DNA of 64,000 nucleotides. It comes from Bacteroidales bacterium. GTDB lineage: Bacteria > Bacteroidota > Bacteroidia > Bacteroidales > P3. Within the stretch, counting starts at the first letter, position 1. Every line of letters starts with the position of its first letter. The notes beneath the pieces were generated by a model, which saw nothing but the letters and a program-made list of their open reading frames with translations, was not told the origin of the DNA and ran no database searches. Where the stretch lies: the NCBI GenBank assembly GCA_016292015.1, contig JAEEZY010000003.1, positions 1 to 64,000 on the forward strand. Direction: 5' to 3'. The position numbers and the translations under genes were made by a program. Shown here piece by piece: positions 8,423 through 17,166 of the stretch.

Positions 8423-9295
8423 ATGACCAAGCACAGCAAGGTAAACCTCTGGGGTACACATGGTTCGACCATATTGAGCATCACACTGGTGCTCTGGATG
8501 CTGGGTATGCTCATGGCTCTGGAATACCACTCCTACCGTCAGACACACGACATGCAGGAACAGGTAACGTTCCGACTCGACCTTACCCCGACCACTGGGC
8601 AGACGGAGGCTATGGCTCTCAAACAGTCAATCGAAAAGATTGGATACGTCAAGCATGTTGACTACATCTCAAAGGACGAGGCGGCCAAGATATTTGTTGA
8701 CGACTTGGGCGACGACTTTGTGGATTTCTTGGGATACAACCCGCTTTCGCCTTCGCTGATGGTCAACCTAAGAGCCGACTTGATTCCTGACAACCAAAAA
8801 GATATAATCAGCCAGTTCAAGCAAGACATAAACAAAATGTCGGGCATTGAGAAGGTGGCGTATCAGGAAAATGTGGTGAGCGAGCTGAACGAGATATACT
8901 ATAAGGTGTCGTGGTTTCTGGTGCTGTTCATCTGCCTGCTGCTCTTGCTCAGTGTTGTGCTGATTAGCAGTACTATACGCATCGCACTCTATGCACAGCG
9001 CGACACCATCCGCTCGATGCGCATGGTGGGCGCCAAGGTCGGATTCATTGCTCGTCCGTTTATCTCGCGTGGTGTGCTGTACGGGCTGCTGGGCGGAATA
9101 CTTGCCGCCATCCTCACAATCGGTGTCATATATCTGTTCAACAATCAGTTAAATCTTTCAATAGACATTTCGGCCCACTACCTCTGGTATGCCGGCATCG
9201 CCGCGCTGCTGGTAGTAGTGGGTATCGTTATCTCGTTTTTCTCGACACTGTTCAACGTGCGTAGATATGTACGTAAAATCGACTACGAGAATTAG
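8423..9295 (+). CDS. ftsX: Cell division protein FtsX
   Basis: A 290-residue membrane protein with the FtsX plan: one transmembrane helix near residues 18-38, a periplasmic domain of about 120 residues, then three helices near 165-190, 215-243 and 255-278 forming the ABC-permease (MacB/FtsX) core, with the RDTIRSMRMVGAK motif between helices 2 and 3. FtsX with FtsE transmits divisome signals to cell-wall hydrolases. FtsE is not next to it, which is usual in Bacteroidota. It shares a transcript with dnaN and the DUF3098 gene. Confidence 0.95.
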   Translation: MTKHSKVNLWGTHGSTILSITLVLWMLGMLMALEYHSYRQTHDMQEQVTFRLDLTPTTGQTEAMALKQSIEKIGYVKHVDYISKDEAAKIFVDDLGDDFVDFLGYNPLSPSLMVNLRADLIPDNQKDIISQFKQDINKMSGIEKVAYQENVVSELNEIYYKVSWFLVLFICLLLLLSVVLISSTIRIALYAQRDTIRSMRMVGAKVGFIARPFISRGVLYGLLGGILAAILTIGVIYLFNNQLNLSIDISAHYLWYAGIAALLVVVGIVISFFSTLFNVRRYVRKIDYEN

Positions 9296-9342
9296 TTGAG
9301 GTAAAACAATACTATTTATTGAGTATTAAGTTTTTGACTAGT

Positions 9343-9675
9343 ATGAAAAAGACTAACGAATCAAGCAAGCCGACCGATGGTGCCAAGTCAGAGTTTGTCT
9401 TTGGCAAGTTCAACTATATAACCATGGGTATCGGCATCGTCTTTCTGCTGATTGGCTATATTCTTCTTTCCGGCGGCGGCAGCGACGATCCCAATGTGTT
9501 CAACGAGGCCATGTTTGACAAAAGACGCCTTGTGGCCGCCCCCGTTATGATTGTCCTTGGATTTATCATTGAGATTGTGGCCATTATGGTGTCCCCCAAG
9601 TGCAAGAAATGCAAAAACAAGGGCGAAGTGGCTGAGACAAATCCCACAGCACAACGTCCAGCAATAAAGAACTGA
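9343..9675 (+). CDS. DUF3098 membrane protein
   Basis: A 110-residue protein with two transmembrane helices (about 27-45 and 68-87). The segment [20 protein letters not shown] and the following [18 protein letters not shown] with [10 protein letters not shown] are the family signature. I chose the ATG at 9343; an upstream TTG at 9319 would add eight residues that do not fit the family. DUF3098 genes sit between ftsX and uppP across Bacteroidota, as here, where the stop is 1 bp before the uppP start. Its job is unknown; the context suggests the cell envelope or division. Confidence 0.9.
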   Translation: MKKTNESSKPTDGAKSEFVFGKFNYITMGIGIVFLLIGYILLSGGGSDDPNVFNEAMFDKRRLVAAPVMIVLGFIIEIVAIMVSPKCKKCKNKGEVAETNPTAQRPAIKN

Positions 9676-9676
9676 T

Positions 9677-10483
9677 ATGGAATGGTTTGAAGCGCTCATA
9701 CTGGGCATCGTACAGGGGTTGACGGAGTACCTGCCGGTGAGCAGCAGCGGACATCTCGCCATCGGTGCCACTCTTTTCGGCATGAACGGCGAGGAAAACC
9801 TTACCTTCACCGTAGCTGTCCACGTGGCTACCGTCTTGAGTACCTGCGTGATACTCTGGAAAGAGATAGCTTGGTTGTTCTCCGACCTTTTCAAGTTCAA
9901 GTGGAACGATGGCACCAAATATGTGGTGAACATCCTAATATCCATGATACCTGTCGCGATAGTCGGTTTCTGCTTTAAAGACAAGGTGGAAGAGGTGTTC
10001 GGCAGCGGTCTGCTTGTTGTTGGCATCTGCCTGCTCGTAACAGCCTCATTGCTTGCCTTCTCGTATTATGCAAAACCTCGTCAGAGAGAGAGCATATCGC
10101 CGATACACGCTTTCGTGATAGGCATCGCACAGGCGGTGGCCGTCTTGCCAGGATTGTCTCGCTCCGGAAGCACCATCGCCACCGGCTTGCTCCTTGGCAA
10201 CAAGAAGGAGAAACTGGCTCAGTTTTCGTTCCTTATGGTAATTCCACCAATCTTGGGAGAGGCGTTGCTCGATGTCAAAGATATGGCCGAGGTTGGCGTA
10301 AGCAATGCAATGGCCGGTCTTTCGCCTGTGGCTTTGATAGTCGGATTCCTGGCCGCCTTCGTGAGCGGCTGTCTGGCTTGCAAATGGATGATTGACATCG
10401 TCAAACGTGGCAAACTGATATGGTTTGCCGTTTACTGCACGGTGGTGGGCATCGCGGCCATAGTGATGAACTACTGCCTGTAA
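9677..10483 (+). CDS. uppP: Undecaprenyl-diphosphate phosphatase
   Basis: A 268-residue integral membrane protein of the BacA/UppP family. It removes a phosphate from undecaprenyl diphosphate so the lipid carrier can be reused for peptidoglycan and surface polysaccharides. Both active-site motifs are intact: [14 protein letters not shown] near residues 14-27 and PGLSRSGST near residues 155-163. About eight hydrophobic segments are visible. It follows DUF3098 with almost no gap and is followed by truB 12 bp later, so all belong to one operon starting at dnaN or a site inside it. Confidence 0.97.
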   Translation: MEWFEALILGIVQGLTEYLPVSSSGHLAIGATLFGMNGEENLTFTVAVHVATVLSTCVILWKEIAWLFSDLFKFKWNDGTKYVVNILISMIPVAIVGFCFKDKVEEVFGSGLLVVGICLLVTASLLAFSYYAKPRQRESISPIHAFVIGIAQAVAVLPGLSRSGSTIATGLLLGNKKEKLAQFSFLMVIPPILGEALLDVKDMAEVGVSNAMAGLSPVALIVGFLAAFVSGCLACKWMIDIVKRGKLIWFAVYCTVVGIAAIVMNYCL

Positions 10484-10495
10484 CACATTATATAT

Positions 10496-11305
10496 ATGAT
10501 ACCCCTCGAGCGTCTGCAAGCCGGTTTGGTCATCCCCATCGACAAACCCTTGCAGTGGACCTCGTTTCAGGTCGTCAATAAGGTAAAGTCCACCATCAGA
10601 AGACTTTACAACGTCAAGAACATCAAAATCGGACATGCTGGCACCCTTGACCCGCTGGCTACAGGTTTGCTTCTTGTCTGTGTGGGAAAGGCCACCAAGT
10701 CAATCGAACAGCTGCAAGCCGGTAAGAAACTATATAGCGGCACGTTGGTGCTAGGAGCCTCCACCCCTTGTCATGATTTGGAACAGGCGGTGGACCGCCT
10801 TTACCCAACCGACCACATCTCTGCAGAAATGGTGGAGGAGGTGCGTCGCTCTTTTCTGGGCGACATCGAGCAGGTCCCCCCCATGTTCAGCGCTGTGAAG
10901 ATTGACGGTCAGCGGGCTTACACCTATGCTCGCAAAGACGACCCCGACGCGGTCATCGAGCCCAAAAAGGTTCATATTGAGTCGTTTGAGCTTACCCCGT
11001 TGGGTCTTACAGACAAAGCACCAGAGCTTCCGGAACCCAAAGCTATCACACAAGCAATCAACCAGTTGTCGCCACATCTATATAACAATCCTCAAGGTGT
11101 CGTACCAAGTGGTTTGCCTCGCTACGGCTTCCAGGTGCTCTGTGGCAAGGGTACATACATCCGCAGCTTGGTACGCGATTTTGGGGCGGCACTCGACAGC
11201 GGAGCCCTCCTCGCCTCGCTCCGCCGAGAAAGGGTAGGGGACTTCCGTGTCGAAAACGCCGTACAACTCAGTGAGATAGAGGAGTTTTTAGTGAATGGTG
11301 AATAG
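10496..11305 (+). CDS. truB: tRNA pseudouridine(55) synthase
   Basis: A 269-residue TruB. It converts U55 in the T-loop of tRNA to pseudouridine. The catalytic aspartate lies in HAGTLDPLATGLLL (around residues 43-56), followed by GKATK, the RNA-contacting PPMFSAVKIDGQRAY, and CGKGTYIRSLVRD near residue 215. Between residues about 165 and 205 there is an extra segment (APELPEPKAITQAINQLSPH) that TruB does not usually have. Its DNA carries CAAGCAATCA (11051-11060), the same word found inside asd and the A2M gene and in intergenic repeats, so it looks like an in-frame repeat insertion tolerated in a loop. Confidence 0.95.
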   Translation: MIPLERLQAGLVIPIDKPLQWTSFQVVNKVKSTIRRLYNVKNIKIGHAGTLDPLATGLLLVCVGKATKSIEQLQAGKKLYSGTLVLGASTPCHDLEQAVDRLYPTDHISAEMVEEVRRSFLGDIEQVPPMFSAVKIDGQRAYTYARKDDPDAVIEPKKVHIESFELTPLGLTDKAPELPEPKAITQAINQLSPHLYNNPQGVVPSGLPRYGFQVLCGKGTYIRSLVRDFGAALDSGALLASLRRERVGDFRVENAVQLSEIEEFLVNGE

Positions 11306-11429
11306 TGAATAGACAAATCAACTTTAACGAAAACGAAAAGGAACTCGAACACTTTCCTTATCAACTTATCAACATATCAACTTATCAACATTCAAGCGAA
11401 GCAAACCCCTTTAACTTTTACTCATTACC
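11306..11429. repeat. Short tandem words between truB and truA
   Basis: Contains tandem GAATAGTGAATAG and then TATCAACTTATCAACAT-type words with an 8-9 bp period. The same words fill 17096-17165 and 23760-23850. Confidence 0.7.
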
Positions 11430-12182
11430 ATGTCCCGCTACTTCATACATCTCGCATATAACGGTGCCAACTATTGCGGATGGCAGACCCAGCCGGAGTT
11501 GCCTACCGTCCAGCTCACCTTCGAGGAGGCTCTTTCGACCTTGCTGCGTGAGAAGATTGCCGTAGTCGGATGCGGGCGTACTGACACAGGCGTCCATGCG
11601 TCGGATTTCTATGCTCATTTCGACAGCGTGTCCGAATTCGACTGCAACCAGTTGACATTCAAGCTCAATTCGTTTCTACCTGCCGATTTGGCTGTGTTCG
11701 AGATATTTAAGGTCAAGGAAAACGCCCATGCCCGATTCGATGCGACGGCTCGCACCTACCAGTATCATGTGTCGGACCATAGGCTTCCGTTCCGTCAGGG
11801 ACTTTACAGCCGCATCTATTTTTCGCCCGACATACAGGCTATGAACGAGGCTGCCAAGGTACTGATGGAATATGAAGATTTCACATCGTTTGCCAAACTC
11901 CACACTCAGGTGAAGACCAATATCTGCCACCTCAGCATGGCTCGGTGGGATTCGGTGGGAGAGGAGTTGGTATTCACCATACGTAGCAACCGATTCCTTC
12001 GCAATATGGTGCGCTCGGTCACGGGCACCTTACTCGATGTTGGGCGTGGAAAGCTCTCCATCGACGATCTTCGACGGATTATTGAACAGAAAGACCGCTG
12101 TGCCGCCGGCGTCAGCATGCCGTCCCAAGGCCTGTTCCTCACCAAGGTCGATTACAACTTTAACGACATCAGAGTGATATAA
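11430..12182 (+). CDS. truA: tRNA pseudouridine(38-40) synthase
   Basis: A 250-residue TruA, which modifies uridines 38-40 in the anticodon stem-loop. The catalytic aspartate is in VGCGRTDTGVHASDFYAHFD near residues 46-65. Further family landmarks are FKLNSFLP, DATARTYQYH, YEDFTSFAK, and RSNRFLRNMVRSVTGTLLDVG near residues 188-208. The start ATG follows a 124-bp gap full of tandem words, so it may be transcribed by read-through from truB. Length is normal. Confidence 0.97.
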   Translation: MSRYFIHLAYNGANYCGWQTQPELPTVQLTFEEALSTLLREKIAVVGCGRTDTGVHASDFYAHFDSVSEFDCNQLTFKLNSFLPADLAVFEIFKVKENAHARFDATARTYQYHVSDHRLPFRQGLYSRIYFSPDIQAMNEAAKVLMEYEDFTSFAKLHTQVKTNICHLSMARWDSVGEELVFTIRSNRFLRNMVRSVTGTLLDVGRGKLSIDDLRRIIEQKDRCAAGVSMPSQGLFLTKVDYNFNDIRVI

Positions 12183-12294
12183 TTATCTAAAAGATAATCT
12201 ATTATCACCAATCATACTTTAGTCGTCACTTTACCGTTGTTTCTTGGTTGCACATATTTTTTCAGAAAATGATATTTTTTTTCTGGAAAATACG

Positions 12295-12302
12295 TATCTT
12301 TG
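12295..12302 (+). promoter_or_regulatory. -7 box for the diaminohexanoate dehydrogenase gene
   Basis: TATCTTTG, a perfect -7 box 62 bp before the start codon. Upstream is a T-rich tract instead of a clean TTTG. Confidence 0.6.
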
Positions 12303-12364
12303 TACGTTTCAACAAAGAGACAAACAAATAAATATAATTAATAATCAATTAAATAATTTTAATT

Positions 12365-13438
12365 ATGCAACCAAAAGGTAACAAATACGGTGTTCACCGT
12401 GTACTCGAGCCGAAGGGTGTTCTCCCGCAGCCGGCAAACAAGATTGACAACAACATGGATGTTCTCTACGACAACGAGATTCTCATCGATGTGCAGACCC
12501 TGAATGTCGACTCCGCTTCTTTCACCGACATTATGAACTATGCCAAAGAGCAGGCTGGTGAAGGTGCAAGCAAGGAGAAAATCCTCGAAGAGGTGAAGAA
12601 AGAGATGCTCCTCAACGTGGAGTTGCAGGGCAAACACCGCAACCGTCGTACCGGTTCGGGCGGTATGCTCCTCGGTAAAGTCGAGAAAATCGGTGACGCT
12701 CTGAAGGGCAAAATCGACCTCAAAGAAGGCGACCGTATTGCTACCCTCGTTTCGCTGTCGCTGACCCCGCTGCGCATCGACTCTTTCGGCGAGATCCGTC
12801 CCGAAATCGACCAGGTTGACATTAAAGGTAAAGCTATCCTCTTCGAGAGCGGCATATATGCCAAGATTCCCGATGATATGCCCGAAAAACTCGCTCTCAG
12901 TGCGTTAGACGTCGCCGGTGCTCCCGCTCAGACAGCCAAACTTTGTCATTATGGCCAGACCGTCGTCATCCTCGGCGCTGGTGGAAAGAGCGGTATGCTC
13001 TGCTGCTATGAGGCTAAAAAACGCGTCGGTGTCACCGGTAAGGTTATCGGTATCGCCAACAGCCCCAAGAGCACTCAGCGTATCAAGGACCTCGGATTCT
13101 GCGACATCGTCGAGAGCGCTGCCGGAATGACTCCCGTACAGGTTTACGAACTCGTTGAGCGTCTCACTGGCGGCAAGATGGCCGACGTCACCATCAACTG
13201 CGTCAACGTTCCCGACCAGGAGATGACCGCCATCCTTATCACCAAAGACGACGGCGTCGTTTATTTCTTCTCGATGGCTACCAGCTTCACCAAGGCTTCG
13301 CTCGGTGCTGAAGGTATCGGAAGCGACGTGAACATGATCATGGGTAACGGCTACACCAAAGGTCACGCCGAGTTCACGCTTCAGGAACTCCGTGAGAGCC
13401 CGAAGCTCCGCAAGATCTTCGAAGAGCTCTACGCATAA
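12365..13438 (+). CDS. kdd: L-erythro-3,5-diaminohexanoate dehydrogenase
   Basis: A 357-residue protein that oxidises 3,5-diaminohexanoate to 5-amino-3-oxohexanoate with NAD+, the third stage of lysine fermentation after the two aminomutases. The N-terminus (GNKYGVHRVLEPKGVLPQPA) and the segment KHRNRRTGSGGMLLG are typical of Kdd. A Rossmann motif VVILGAGGKSGMLC lies near residues 199-212. It has its own -7 box and terminator, so it is a single-gene unit. The usual neighbours (kamA, kamD, kamE, kce, kal) are not in this window, which is unusual because they are often clustered. A partial or dispersed pathway is likely; that is inference. Confidence 0.9.
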   Translation: MQPKGNKYGVHRVLEPKGVLPQPANKIDNNMDVLYDNEILIDVQTLNVDSASFTDIMNYAKEQAGEGASKEKILEEVKKEMLLNVELQGKHRNRRTGSGGMLLGKVEKIGDALKGKIDLKEGDRIATLVSLSLTPLRIDSFGEIRPEIDQVDIKGKAILFESGIYAKIPDDMPEKLALSALDVAGAPAQTAKLCHYGQTVVILGAGGKSGMLCCYEAKKRVGVTGKVIGIANSPKSTQRIKDLGFCDIVESAAGMTPVQVYELVERLTGGKMADVTINCVNVPDQEMTAILITKDDGVVYFFSMATSFTKASLGAEGIGSDVNMIMGNGYTKGHAEFTLQELRESPKLRKIFEELYA

Positions 13439-13463
13439 CACTTATAAATTAAAAGCATACGAT

Positions 13464-13491
13464 ATACCGACGGCATTTTTACCGTCGGTAT
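13464..13491 (+). terminator. Intrinsic terminator after kdd
   Basis: ATACCGACGG (13464-13473) pairs perfectly with CCGTCGGTAT (13482-13491), followed by ATTTATTTT. Confidence 0.85.
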
Positions 13492-13610
13492 ATTTATTTT
13501 GAATATTGCCGTTATGTTAAGTTGGGGTTATGTGAATATTCACTTATTTGAATAATCCTCAGTAATCCTCTACTTCAACAAGCTTTAGAATACAGACAAT
13601 TTACGTTATT

Positions 13611-13976
13611 CTAGAACACTTTGATTTCTGACACAAGATCTCTGCCTATCTTCGAATTTATACTATTCTGAAGATTTGTACGACGTTGCAATATTTCTTG
13701 TCGTAGCGCAGCCGAGGCGACTCTTAATGTGAGAACTCCATCTGCATACGTTATATCTGTCGTAAGATTCGATATCATTTCGCCTGCGATTTCCTTATAC
13801 GCTTTGACAACTTCGTTTCTGTCAATTATCGGATTCAGGTCGTAATAATCATATATCACTTCCAGCAATTCCGATACATTATACTCGTGAATACACTCTG
13901 GTCTTACACCTGCTCTCCATGGCGATGCAACCTGTCCAGCTCTGCGTCCTCGTGTTATTCTACGGTATTCTTTCAT
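13611..13976 (-). CDS. DciA-like DUF721 protein
   Basis: A 121-residue protein with the DUF721 pattern in its second half: NEVVKAYKEIAGEMISNLT, then YADGVLTLRVASAALRQEI and LQNSINSKIG. DUF721 contains DciA, which loads the replicative helicase in many bacteria. It lies 56 bp downstream of recF on the same strand, the standard Bacteroidota pairing. The basic N-terminus (RRITRGRRAGQ) may bind DNA. The helicase-loader role is taken from the family; this paralogue is not proven to do it. Confidence 0.85.
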   Translation of the reverse strand: MKEYRRITRGRRAGQVASPWRAGVRPECIHEYNVSELLEVIYDYYDLNPIIDRNEVVKAYKEIAGEMISNLTTDITYADGVLTLRVASAALRQEILQRRTNLQNSINSKIGRDLVSEIKVF

Positions 13977-14032
13977 AAGTTGTTTCTTTATGTAATAATT
14001 TTATCTTACTGAAATACAATAAATTTACTCCA

Positions 14033-15142
14033 CTAATTCTCAATCCCTTCAGGCGTTATATTGAATATGCGATGCTCCACGTTTGGCAGTTCGCTGAAAA
14101 TCTGCTGCACCCGACCTGGCTGAGTGTCCGTGAGAAACACTTGGCCAAAACGATCGCCACCAACCAGTCGTATCAACTGCTTGATACGTTCCAGGTCGAG
14201 CTTGTCGAAAATATCGTCAAGCAAAAGTATCGGTTTCGTTTTTGTATAGTCGAAAATATACTGAAACTGAGCTAGTTTTAATGCCAGAGAGATAGTTTTC
14301 TGCTGGCCTTGCGAAGCGAATTTCTTAACCGGCATACCCGATAGCGAAATCGATATGTCGTCCTTGTGCGGTCCTACTGTGGTGAACTGGGCATAACGGT
14401 CAGCTGACTGCGCCTCCTCTATAAGTTTTGCAAAATCCTGATTCTCTATCAGCTGTGATTCATAGTCGATTTCCACCGACTCACTCTGACTCGATATCCA
14501 ATTGTAATAGTCGTTGAATATTGGTATGAATGACTCCAGAAACCGTTGACGTGTGGAAAACAGCGGGGTTCCGAATCGCACAAGTTGCTCGTCCCAGATG
14601 TCTATCGCAGGAGCATCCCAGTATCGGTCGTCGTAAAACTGTTTGAGCAGACGGTTGCGTTGCACCAGGACTTTGTCATACTGGATGAGGTTTTGAAGGT
14701 ACTCTTTGTCTGTTTGCGATATGACGCCGTTGAGAAACTTGCGACGAACATCGCTGCCGCCGGTGATGAGTATTTGGTCTGTTGGCGAGACAATAACAAG
14801 TGGTATGCGCCCAATATGGTCTGCAAATGTCTTGTAGGCTTTCTGCTCGTAGCGCATCTGCTTCGGCTGGCCTTTACGCTGAATACATGACACTTGCACC
14901 GACTGTTTTTCAAGTCCTTCATATCGTCCGTGAATGGCGAAGAACTCCTCCCCTTGCCTGATATTCTGTGTGTCTATCGAGTTGAAAAAGCTCTTGCAGA
15001 ACGAGAGATAATAGACGGCGTCAAGAAGGTTGGTCTTCCCTACTCCATTATTGCCGACAAGACAGTTGACTCCGGCACAGAAATCAATGTCGGCATTGGT
15101 GTAGGACTTGAAATTGGTTATTTTAAGATTAGAGAGATGCAA
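14033..15142 (-). CDS. recF: DNA replication and repair protein RecF
   Basis: A 369-residue SMC-like ATPase that helps load RecA at single-strand gaps. The Walker A motif GNNGVGKTN is at residues 30-38, the ABC signature is in the C-terminal part (ASQGQQKTISLALKLAQ), and Walker B reads PILLLDDIFDKLD. Length is normal. The start chosen gives the typical opening MHLSNLKITNFKSY. It is followed by the DUF721 gene and preceded by 65 bp separating it from ispH, all on the minus strand. Confidence 0.97.
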   Translation of the reverse strand: MHLSNLKITNFKSYTNADIDFCAGVNCLVGNNGVGKTNLLDAVYYLSFCKSFFNSIDTQNIRQGEEFFAIHGRYEGLEKQSVQVSCIQRKGQPKQMRYEQKAYKTFADHIGRIPLVIVSPTDQILITGGSDVRRKFLNGVISQTDKEYLQNLIQYDKVLVQRNRLLKQFYDDRYWDAPAIDIWDEQLVRFGTPLFSTRQRFLESFIPIFNDYYNWISSQSESVEIDYESQLIENQDFAKLIEEAQSADRYAQFTTVGPHKDDISISLSGMPVKKFASQGQQKTISLALKLAQFQYIFDYTKTKPILLLDDIFDKLDLERIKQLIRLVGGDRFGQVFLTDTQPGRVQQIFSELPNVEHRIFNITPEGIEN

Positions 15143-15207
15143 TGTAATATGGATATTTGTTGTTATTGTACCCTACTTTGAGGACTATTATATATATGTA
15201 CTATTTT

Positions 15208-16083
15208 TTATGTTTCCCTATTCCCTTGAGAAATGTAATTGGCAACCTTCTCCATCAGCCATCGTGGAGTGCTCGTCGCCCCGGTTATGCCCACAGTCGC
15301 CACATCTCGCAACCATGAACCATCAATTTGGCTGACATCTGAGATAAACTTGGTATTGGGTTGCACCTGGCTGCAGTATTCAAACAGATATTTGCCGTTA
15401 GAGCTGGTAGCACCACTCACAAAGAGAAGCAAGTCCACCGACCGGGCAAAGTCTTTCAGCTCGTCTGCACGGTTGGCCACTCGGCGGCATACTGTATCAT
15501 ACACCTCGAAGTCGTCGCACAACATCTTCGACTTGATGGTTGCAGCCAGTGCACGATAGTCGTCACGGCTTTGTGTTGTTTGTGAATACAATCTTACCGG
15601 ACGGCTGAAATCTATACCGTCCAAGTCCTCTTCTCCACTGATAATGATAGCAGTGTTGTCAGTTTGTCCATTGAGTCCTATAACCTCTGCGTGTCCGTGT
15701 TTGCCGAAAATGAGCACCTGCCCCCCTACCCTTTTCATCTCCTCGTATCCGCTACGTACATTCTTCTGTAGAGCCAACACTATCGGGCAAGTGGCATCAA
15801 CCAGATTGATATTGCGCAGGCGAGCTTCGTCGTATGTCGATGGGGGTTCGCCATGTGCTCGGATAAGCACCTTGGTGTCGCGCAATGTGCGGAAGCGTTC
15901 GTGGTCGATAACCTCCAATCCCATCTCGCTGAGCCTCGACACTTCGGCGTTGTTGTGCACAAGGTCACCCAGACACAGAAGTGGCCTCCGGTGAGCCAAC
16001 TCCTCCTCTGCCTTGCTAATTGCCTTCACCACACCGAAACAGAAACCGGCGTTGCTGTCAATCTCTACCCTCATGACAGACAC
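15208..16083 (-). CDS. ispH: 4-hydroxy-3-methylbut-2-enyl diphosphate reductase
   Basis: A 291-residue IspH, the last enzyme of the MEP isoprenoid pathway, making IPP and DMAPP. The three iron-sulfur cysteines are present: NAGFCFGV near residue 14, DATCPIV near 98 and YDTVCRRVANR near 198. The substrate-binding glutamate is seen in RAHGEPPSTYDE, and the C-terminal GITGATSTPRWLMEKV is conserved. Its start overlaps the end of the M23 peptidase gene by 13 bp, implying translational coupling. IspH feeds undecaprenyl phosphate synthesis, which fits nearby uppP. Confidence 0.96.
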   Translation of the reverse strand: MSVMRVEIDSNAGFCFGVVKAISKAEEELAHRRPLLCLGDLVHNNAEVSRLSEMGLEVIDHERFRTLRDTKVLIRAHGEPPSTYDEARLRNINLVDATCPIVLALQKNVRSGYEEMKRVGGQVLIFGKHGHAEVIGLNGQTDNTAIIISGEEDLDGIDFSRPVRLYSQTTQSRDDYRALAATIKSKMLCDDFEVYDTVCRRVANRADELKDFARSVDLLLFVSGATSSNGKYLFEYCSQVQPNTKFISDVSQIDGSWLRDVATVGITGATSTPRWLMEKVANYISQGNRET

Positions 16084-17039
16084 TGGTTTTCCTGACTTGC
16101 GGCTTCGAGTATCTCCTCAAACTCACCAGGCGTCAGGTCGTTGAAGAAGTAGTAAACCGGATTGACAGGCCGGCCATTGAGTATCACCTCATAGTGCAGG
16201 TGCGATCCCGACGATAAACCGGTACTTCCCACCCATCCAATCAACTCGCCTCGTTTCACCTTCTGCCCCACACGTGCCTTTACCTCAATCATGTGGGCGT
16301 AGAGAGTCTGGTAGCCGAAGCCATGGTTTACCACACACACCACACCGTATCCTCCTCTGTTCTGGGCATTCCTACCCGCTTCTGTAACAGTGCCGTCGGC
16401 TGTCGCATATATAGGAGTTCCTGTTCGTGCCGCCAGGTCAACCCCCGTGTGAGGACGGCTGTAGCGCAATACCGGATGGTATCGCGTGCCGAAACCTGAG
16501 ACCAACTCACACTGTCCCTTTGCAATCGGCATTATGGCCGGCATGGCCAGCAGACGGTCTTTCTGACTCTTGGCCAATTTGAACACCTTGTCGTACGATA
16601 ACGACTGCTCATACAAGCGGCTCTCCAGGGCGCTGATGCGTTGATTTGTGAACTCCAGCTGATCCTTGCTATTGAAGTTGCGTACCGAATCCCAGGAGTG
16701 ACCATAGTCGTGGGCGGCCGAGTGTATGGGATTCACCTCGAATATCGTGCGGTAGATGTTGTCGTCTCTGTTCTCCAGGTCTTTCAGCACATCCTCGGCC
16801 CTTTTCATCTTGGTGTTCAGCTGTCGCATGTCGCGCTTGTAGCTGGCCAGCTCGCGTTTCATCATCTTCTCCTTGGGCGAGTCGATGAAATGAAACGCCA
16901 AAAAAGTGAACAGCACGCCAATCACTAATCCGAACGCAACCGTGAACGAGATTTTCTTCAACCTCTCTCGCACGGTCACCACCACTCGCTCATACGAGAG
17001 CGTGTGCGGATTGAATCGGTATGAATGTTTCTTGGCCAA
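16071..17039 (-). CDS. Membrane-anchored M23 family metallopeptidase
   Basis: A 322-residue protein: a short basic cytoplasmic start, a transmembrane helix near residues 31-50, a coiled coil near 55-110, and an M23 (LytM) domain near 180-300. Zinc ligands are intact: the H of RYHPVLRYSR region and D of HTGVDLAAR, and HLH in SGSHLHYEV. It probably cuts peptidoglycan cross-bridges or acts as a regulator at the cell surface. Bacteroidota carry this type next to ispH or lpd commonly. The gene overlaps ispH. Confidence 0.92.
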   Translation of the reverse strand: MAKKHSYRFNPHTLSYERVVVTVRERLKKISFTVAFGLVIGVLFTFLAFHFIDSPKEKMMKRELASYKRDMRQLNTKMKRAEDVLKDLENRDDNIYRTIFEVNPIHSAAHDYGHSWDSVRNFNSKDQLEFTNQRISALESRLYEQSLSYDKVFKLAKSQKDRLLAMPAIMPIAKGQCELVSGFGTRYHPVLRYSRPHTGVDLAARTGTPIYATADGTVTEAGRNAQNRGGYGVVCVVNHGFGYQTLYAHMIEVKARVGQKVKRGELIGWVGSTGLSSGSHLHYEVILNGRPVNPVYYFFNDLTPGEFEEILEAASQENQCLS

Positions 17040-17166
17040 GATTTAGTGAATTGTGAATTGACAAAAGCAATTAGTTGTGACCAGAGAGCACTCTCCTTAT
17101 CAACTTATCAACATATCAACCTATCAACCTATCAACATATCAACCTATCAACATATCAACTTATCC
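17040..17166. repeat. Tandem TATCAACnT words
   Basis: Positions 17096-17165 are about eight units of TATCAACCT or TATCAACAT with an 8-9 bp period. Same word family as 11355-11395 and 23780-23850. Confidence 0.85.
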
